This document shows positions 59,345 through 64,000 of a stretch of DNA of 64,000 nt, in pieces. Made by a program: the position numbers and the translations under genes. Location of the stretch: NCBI GenBank assembly GCA_937125225.1, contig CAKZLE010000020.1, positions 434,001 through 498,000 of the forward strand. The letters are read 5' to 3'. Under the pieces are notes generated by a model. The model was not told the DNA's origin. It did not search any database and saw only the letters and a list, made by a program, of their open reading frames with translations. This stretch comes from an uncultured Spirochaetia bacterium. Its GTDB lineage: Bacteria; Spirochaetota; Spirochaetia; CAKZLE01. Position 1 is the first letter of the stretch. Each line of letters begins with the position of its first letter.

Positions 59345-60217
59345 GTGATACAGACTAGATCAAATGATTATAAGAACTTATTGATAACCTTCGGACTGGT
59401 AGTGCTTGCACTCATGGTCATATTCCCCTTCTTCCTGATGATCTCAGGATCATTGAAGACGGAGGCAGAGATCAACAGTAGTGTACTGAAGTTACTACCT
59501 GAGACACCACAGTTCGGCAACTATCTACGAGCCTTCGAGCAGGGGCCCTGGGGACGTTGGTTCCTTAACTCTCTGATCGTGACCCTGACGACGACTATCG
59601 TCAGTCTGGTCATCAATTCGATGGCAGGCTTCGCCTTTGCACGGCTTACTTTCTTTGGTAGGGATTTCTTCTTCTATACCGTTCTGTTAGGGCTTATGGT
59701 TCCTCCTCAGCTTACCATACTCCCGACGTTCATCATCATGAAGAAGATTCCATTAGCTGGTGGGAATGATATTCTTGGTGCGGGTGGAACAGGACTGATC
59801 AACACCTATGGTGGATTGATGCTGCCGATCTTTGCCGGAGCCTTTGGGATATTCCTCTGTAGGCAGTTCTTTTTGAACTTCCCCAAATCCTTAGATGATG
59901 CAGCAAAGATCGATGGATGTAGTGTCTCTCGAGTGTATCGACAGATATATCTGCCCAACAGTGGTGCACTTCTCATGAGCCTTGGTGTCCTGAAGGGAAC
60001 CTACTCCTGGAATGACTATATCTGGCCTTTGGCAATCATCCAATCAGAGAAGATGATGACAGTCCAATTGGGACTCTCTCGGTTTAGAGATGCGATGATC
60101 ACCTGGGAGACGCTACTTGCTGCGACCTTTATCGTGATGCTCCCTATGGTCATTCTCTTTCTCGTAGCACAGAAGTATCTGGTAGCTGGTCTCGTAACAT
60201 CAGGAATGAAGGAGTAA
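59345..60217 (+). CDS. ABC sugar importer permease, MalG type
   Basis: The 290-residue protein starts at a GTG (59345) eight bases after AGGAG. The N-terminal helix (about 10-32) is FGLVVLALMVIFPFFLMISGSLK, and the EAA-like loop is LDDAAKIDGCSVSRVYRQIYLP, in which the usual Glu is Asp. It is the second subunit of the importer. It ends with a TAA directly before the sulfatase ribosome site, so the genes are tightly linked. Confidence 0.9.
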   Translation: MIQTRSNDYKNLLITFGLVVLALMVIFPFFLMISGSLKTEAEINSSVLKLLPETPQFGNYLRAFEQGPWGRWFLNSLIVTLTTTIVSLVINSMAGFAFARLTFFGRDFFFYTVLLGLMVPPQLTILPTFIIMKKIPLAGGNDILGAGGTGLINTYGGLMLPIFAGAFGIFLCRQFFLNFPKSLDDAAKIDGCSVSRVYRQIYLPNSGALLMSLGVLKGTYSWNDYIWPLAIIQSEKMMTVQLGLSRFRDAMITWETLLAATFIVMLPMVILFLVAQKYLVAGLVTSGMKE

Positions 60218-60223
60218 CACAAC

Positions 60224-61642
60224 ATGTCAGTACGTAGTCTTCCCAATGTGATCCAGATCGTTGTTGATGATATGGGATATGGAGATGTAGGGACCTTCAA
60301 TGAGGGGCTTACTTCAACTCCCGGGATCAACGAACTCTTAGCAGAGAGTCGTTGTTTTTCACAAGCCTATGCTGCATCTCCGGTATGTAATCCCTCTCGG
60401 GCAGCTCTTATGACCGGTAGGTATCCGATGAGAACCGGATCGGTAGATACTCTGGAGTGGCGGGGACTTGAGCGGCTCGCACTTCGTGAGACCACCGCGG
60501 GGGATCTCTACAAAGCTGCCGGTTATGCTACAGGATTGATAGGTAAATGGCATCTAGGTGCCTTTGATAACAGGTATCATCCAAAAGCAAGAGGGTTTGA
60601 TGAGACTGTATGTTTCAGAGGGGGTATGCATGATTATTATGATTGGCGTCTAGAATATGATCATACCATCAAGAGGGCTGACGGAAGGTATCTGACAGAT
60701 CTCTGGACTGATGAGGCTGTCTCATTCCTTCAGAGACATAAAGATGGCCCATTCTTTCTCCATCTCGCCTATAACGCCCCGCACACCCCTCTACAAGTCC
60801 CTGAAGAGGAGTTGAGACCCTTCTTGGGTAAAGCGGGGATCAATCCAGCTGTAGCGACACTCTATGCTATGCTCAGTCGTCTCGATAAGGGGATTTCTAG
60901 AGTACTTGAGACGGTAAGAAAGTTGGGAATCGAAGATAATACGATCATCATGTTCACTAGTGACAATGGTCCGCAATTCGACAATGGTACAAGAAATGGT
61001 GGAGATGAGAACAATGAATCACTAGAACGATTCAATTGTGGTCTACATGGTTCAAAGGGTTCTGTTTGGGAGGGTGGTATCAAAGTCCCTCTCTCGATCA
61101 AATGGCCCGAAGGGATCAAAGGAGGGACTTGCTGTGATCAAATGGTCCACTTTGTTGATATTCTACCGACTTTGATGTCTCTGTGTGATATCAAGCAACC
61201 TGAATCACCTCTCCCTATAGATGGTTTGGATTTCTCCTGTCACTGCAAAGGCGAGAACAGTGAGTTATCAGAACGTACACGCTTCTGGCAATGGAACCGC
61301 TATACACCGGTCCCCCGATGCAATACCGCTATCAGAGAGGGAGATTGGAAACTCGTAGTCCCAGAGATCCCTGAGGCCATGACCGTCTTTGATGCTCACC
61401 ATCTGAAGACCTCTATGTACGAACCTGAATATTTCATCGATAATGGTATCATAACAGATCAGGATCCCCATCGAGAACTCTCAGCTCCTCTGGAACCAGA
61501 ACTGTACTCGATAGGTGATGATCCTGGTGAATTGAAAGACTTGGCAGCTGAACACCCTCAACGGGTCGCACGGATGTTGAGTTCTCTCGATAGCTGGTAT
61601 GAACAGGTTTCAACAGATTATAGGACTGCTAGAGGAGAATAG
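60224..61642 (+). CDS. Type I sulfatase (formylglycine type), cytoplasmic
   Basis: The 472-residue protein has the sulfatase signature SPVCNPSRAALMTGRYP: Cys55-x-Pro-Ser-Arg is the site of oxidation to formylglycine. Metal ligands are DD near 15-16 and FTSDNGPQF later. KWHLG and HTPLQVP are further family words. No signal peptide precedes it, so it should act in the cytoplasm on the imported substrate, releasing sulfate. An activating enzyme (anSME or FGE type) is needed and is not in the window. It starts seven bases after the permease stop and is followed directly by the regulator gene. Confidence 0.92.
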   Translation: MSVRSLPNVIQIVVDDMGYGDVGTFNEGLTSTPGINELLAESRCFSQAYAASPVCNPSRAALMTGRYPMRTGSVDTLEWRGLERLALRETTAGDLYKAAGYATGLIGKWHLGAFDNRYHPKARGFDETVCFRGGMHDYYDWRLEYDHTIKRADGRYLTDLWTDEAVSFLQRHKDGPFFLHLAYNAPHTPLQVPEEELRPFLGKAGINPAVATLYAMLSRLDKGISRVLETVRKLGIEDNTIIMFTSDNGPQFDNGTRNGGDENNESLERFNCGLHGSKGSVWEGGIKVPLSIKWPEGIKGGTCCDQMVHFVDILPTLMSLCDIKQPESPLPIDGLDFSCHCKGENSELSERTRFWQWNRYTPVPRCNTAIREGDWKLVVPEIPEAMTVFDAHHLKTSMYEPEYFIDNGIITDQDPHRELSAPLEPELYSIGDDPGELKDLAAEHPQRVARMLSSLDSWYEQVSTDYRTARGE

Positions 61643-63367
61643 ATGAACACAAAGTTCTCACAGGATATGGAATCGCTCTATTCGAATGATGAGATCTTCA
61701 TCCTATGGGATCATCATGGGAAAGATGTGATTCCCCCAAGACCTGAACTCCCATCTCTCTTTCCTGAGACCGATGCCAGACACTGGTATGATCTAGAATA
61801 TGTTGGGATCGACTCAACCAAGTTACCAATGCCGTTCTCAGATACTATGGGAGCGAAAGGGAAACGGACTATCGCGATCCTTCCCTGTAAGCATCCCTAC
61901 CATCTCTCCTTCGCTGAGAGTATGCAGGAGACCTCAGAGACTTTCGGGATGTATGTCAAGATCCTCTATGGGGATGCAACCTATGAGAGTATCGATAGAC
62001 TCGTTGATGAAGCGATCGCTGAGAAACCTGATCTGATCTTCCTCAACCCCTCCTTCATGAAAGAGAGTCCTGAACTATTCAAAAGGATCTATCATAATCA
62101 TATACCGGCTATAGCCTGTAATATGATCCCTGATGCAGATGCTTTTCAATATTTCCTGTCATGGACAGGACCTGATGCATGGGGAGAGACGAGACTTCTT
62201 GCCAGGAAACTTGCCGATCTTATGAAGGGAAAGGGTGGGTATGCGATCATTCAGCATTCACCTGAGAACTCGACCTTCTATTCACGGACCTGGTCAGTGA
62301 TCACAGAACTCCATGATCAATACCCTGATATGGAGTTACTGGCTAAAAAGAGTTCTCATGTTGATGTAGAGCAGACTGAGAAGCTGGTATCTCATTGGAT
62401 CGATACCTATGGTAGTAAATTAAAAGGTATCGTCAGTTGTGATGATGATTATGTCATGCGGGGTATCATCAAATCTCTTGATAAGAAAGGACGAAACGAT
62501 ATTATCTGTGTCTCCAATGGTAGTACAAAAGTAGGTATGGATTTTCTGAGAAAGGGGAATATCGATGCGATGTGCCTCAAGTCTCCTATTGTAGATGGGG
62601 CGACACCTGTAAAGATCGCTGTTGACTGGTTCAATGGTCTTAAGATACAACCTATGGTCTATCTTCCAAAACACATCATCACTCGTGATGATGTGGATGA
62701 TATGTTCTTAAGTAATTATGAGATCAAGAAGATCGGGTTGAACACCTTGATGCAGGTGATCCAGGATGGTCAGGAGGACCAGCTAGAGAGGATCTTTCAG
62801 ACCTTCTATGAGAAGTTCAGAAAGAGCAGGGTGGTCTCTTTAGAGTATTTCAGGGGTTTTACTATTGATTTCATATCTGGTCTGTTAGGTATCATGAAGA
62901 GCTATGATATAAACATCGAACAACTCATAGGTACCTATGAGAATCTCTTCAAGAATCTCTTCATGCAGAAGACTGTAGAGAATACGTTGAGTTGGTTATT
63001 CAAACTTTCCAAGGACCTTCAGCAGGAGATCATGAGAAAACATAACAGGACCTCAAAGATAGATAGAGTAATGCAATATATCAATGCGAACTTCACAAAA
63101 CCTTTGAGCCTGAAGATCCTAGCACAAGAGTTCTCCTTGACCTCAAAGCATCTTGGTCAGGAGATTACTAAAGCAACGGGGATGAGATTCAATGACTACC
63201 TAGCCTATAAACGCATTGAGACTGCTAAAGAGCTTCTTGCCAAGACCTCATTCACGACTCTGGAGATTGCAGAGCGTATTGGTTTCTCCAATCCGAACTA
63301 CTTCTATACCGTCTTCAAGAAGTATGAGGGATGTTCTCCGAAACAGTATCGGAGTCATGGGGAGTAG
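61643..63367 (+). CDS. AraC-family regulator with fused periplasmic-binding-protein-like sensor
   Basis: The 574-residue protein has three parts. Residues about 70-340 resemble a cytoplasmic sugar-binding-protein fold (KRTIAILPCKHPYHLSFAESM, DLIFLNPSFM, GIVSCDDDYVMRGIIKSLD, DIICVSNGSTKVGMDFLRKG). Residues about 345-465 are helical. Residues about 475-574 are an AraC DNA-binding domain (LKILAQEFSLTSKHLGQEITKATG, then TLEIAERIGFSNPNYFYTVFKKYEG). This is the XylR-like sensor/AraC architecture. It starts at the base after the sulfatase stop and ends the operon. It probably binds the imported sugar and activates the operon. Confidence 0.85.
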   Translation: MNTKFSQDMESLYSNDEIFILWDHHGKDVIPPRPELPSLFPETDARHWYDLEYVGIDSTKLPMPFSDTMGAKGKRTIAILPCKHPYHLSFAESMQETSETFGMYVKILYGDATYESIDRLVDEAIAEKPDLIFLNPSFMKESPELFKRIYHNHIPAIACNMIPDADAFQYFLSWTGPDAWGETRLLARKLADLMKGKGGYAIIQHSPENSTFYSRTWSVITELHDQYPDMELLAKKSSHVDVEQTEKLVSHWIDTYGSKLKGIVSCDDDYVMRGIIKSLDKKGRNDIICVSNGSTKVGMDFLRKGNIDAMCLKSPIVDGATPVKIAVDWFNGLKIQPMVYLPKHIITRDDVDDMFLSNYEIKKIGLNTLMQVIQDGQEDQLERIFQTFYEKFRKSRVVSLEYFRGFTIDFISGLLGIMKSYDINIEQLIGTYENLFKNLFMQKTVENTLSWLFKLSKDLQQEIMRKHNRTSKIDRVMQYINANFTKPLSLKILAQEFSLTSKHLGQEITKATGMRFNDYLAYKRIETAKELLAKTSFTTLEIAERIGFSNPNYFYTVFKKYEGCSPKQYRSHGE

Positions 63368-63376
63368 GGATTGTGG

Positions 63377-64000
63377 TTAAGAAGTCAGATATCGATAGAT
63401 ATCTCCTTTGACAGGATGCTTTAGTTTGAATTGGAAATTAACAATTGGTAATATGACTTTATCATCATTCTCAATAGTTGTTTGTTCTACAAATCCAGGG
63501 ATATATTCGAGATCCCCTATATAATAATGACTTTCACCTTCATCTTCACTTTTCTTTATAAAAAGCGATATTTTTAATCCTGAGTCTATTTGCTTCATTA
63601 TTTTTTCAGGTTCTGTTGAACTCAATTTTATACTGTTTCTGGTCATCCATGAGAACCATTCGGGGTCTAGGAACTTATCATCATAATCAATTCTGGATTC
63701 TACCTCATCATGTTTGTTATAGGTTACGAAGATAGGACAGGTGTTATGTTTGATCTTATAGCCATAGATAGTGGAACTCTCATCCTTATCCCAATGGAGG
63801 AGTTTACAGGCATCTTTTCTAGAATATTTATTATAAAGTTTAAGATCATGATTCAATCGGCCAACGAGATTATGGGTCTCATAGTTGTGAAGGCCAAAAT
63901 TGAGCACATCCAAACATTCCTCTTTGTAAATAGGTGATTTGAGTAGTTCACCAAACTCATCAGTTCTCCTGATAATCTCATTCTCAACACGGATATATGT
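63377..64000 (-). CDS. C-terminal part of a helicase-type protein (DUF3427), cut by window edge
   Basis: The minus frame ends at 63377 and stays open to the window edge, so the real start lies outside; an internal TTG at 63913 is not a start. The visible 207 residues contain YSRKDACKLLHWDKDESSTIYGYKIKHNTCPIFVTYNKHD, FSWMTRNSIKLSS, and ISLFIKKSEDEGESHYYIGDL. This is the DUF3427 domain found at the C-terminus of DEAD-like helicases that also have a phospholipase-D-type nuclease domain. The gene converges with the AraC regulator, 9 bases away. Confidence 0.8.
   Translation of the reverse strand, partial: TYIRVENEIIRRTDEFGELLKSPIYKEECLDVLNFGLHNYETHNLVGRLNHDLKLYNKYSRKDACKLLHWDKDESSTIYGYKIKHNTCPIFVTYNKHDEVESRIDYDDKFLDPEWFSWMTRNSIKLSSTEPEKIMKQIDSGLKISLFIKKSEDEGESHYYIGDLEYIPGFVEQTTIENDDKVILPIVNFQFKLKHPVKGDIYRYLTS

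Noticed and set aside
63710-63937. 75-residue plus-strand open frame at the right edge
   Set aside because: It is antisense to the DUF3427 coding region, has no ribosome site and no family pattern.
1-64000. CRISPR arrays, insertion sequences, integrases or phage genes
   Set aside because: I looked for regular direct repeats, terminal inverted repeats and transposase/integrase motifs on both strands and found none.

Overview
The window looks like a chromosomal segment of a free-living, sugar-fermenting spirochaete (Sphaerochaeta/Spirochaeta-like). The main clue is the secreted-protein style: several solute-binding proteins mature at an Ala/Ser-Gly-Gly-x-Glu type junction (FAGGQQEA, FAGGDQEK, FASGQTED), which is common in that group. 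Sugar ABC importers dominate and each cluster carries its own LacI, AraC, SorC or IclR regulator. No rRNA, tRNA, CRISPR array, insertion sequence or phage gene was seen. The taxonomic call is inference, not proof.

Left arm (1-5.9 kb, minus strand): the most unusual locus. A leader that closely resembles a molybdenum-cofactor (Moco) riboswitch precedes a three-gene operon: a solute-binding protein with an extra N-terminal domain, a lipoprotein built from three repeats that resemble the cofactor-free sulfite-oxidase/molybdopterin-binding fold, and a single-chain ABC permease made of fused MalF- and MalG-type halves. A 4Fe-4S membrane protein with its own promoter follows and runs off the window.

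6.6-18 kb: a LacI-controlled ABC importer with a GH38 alpha-mannosidase, then two uroporphyrinogen-decarboxylase-family genes arranged head to head, each divergent from its own AraC regulator. 18-24 kb: a DUF47/PiT phosphate transport pair, two exported rhodanese paralogues (one lacking the catalytic Cys), and a three-gene membrane redox operon (b561-like protein, small exported protein, ferric-reductase-like flavoprotein). 24-28 kb: housekeeping and repair (HAD phosphatase, QueG-like reductase, GNAT, DUF1848, AdaA/AdaB pair).

28-47 kb: a ribose-type importer (RbsBCA-like) with a SorC regulator; a 2-oxoacid dehydrogenase operon (E1 alpha, E1 beta, E2, E3); and, divergently, an L-xylulose/3-keto-L-gulonate kinase, a SorC regulator and an operon for the 3-keto-L-gulonate-6-phosphate route (class II aldolase/epimerase, UlaE, UlaD, AllA-like protein) with its own RbsBAC-type importer. 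Promoter-proximal repeats tie the kinase, the ascorbate-type operon, the dehydrogenase operon and a later SDR gene together.

47-64 kb: a sigma-54-type two-component system, SDR dehydrogenase, IclR regulator, YghZ-type aldo/keto reductase, pyrophosphate-type phosphofructokinase, an orphan AsmA-like membrane protein, and an importer-sulfatase-AraC operon that fits import and intracellular desulfation of a sulfated sugar. The right edge cuts a DUF3427 helicase-type protein. None of the three MalFG-type importers has its own ATPase, suggesting a shared MsmX/UgpC-type ATPase elsewhere in the genome.
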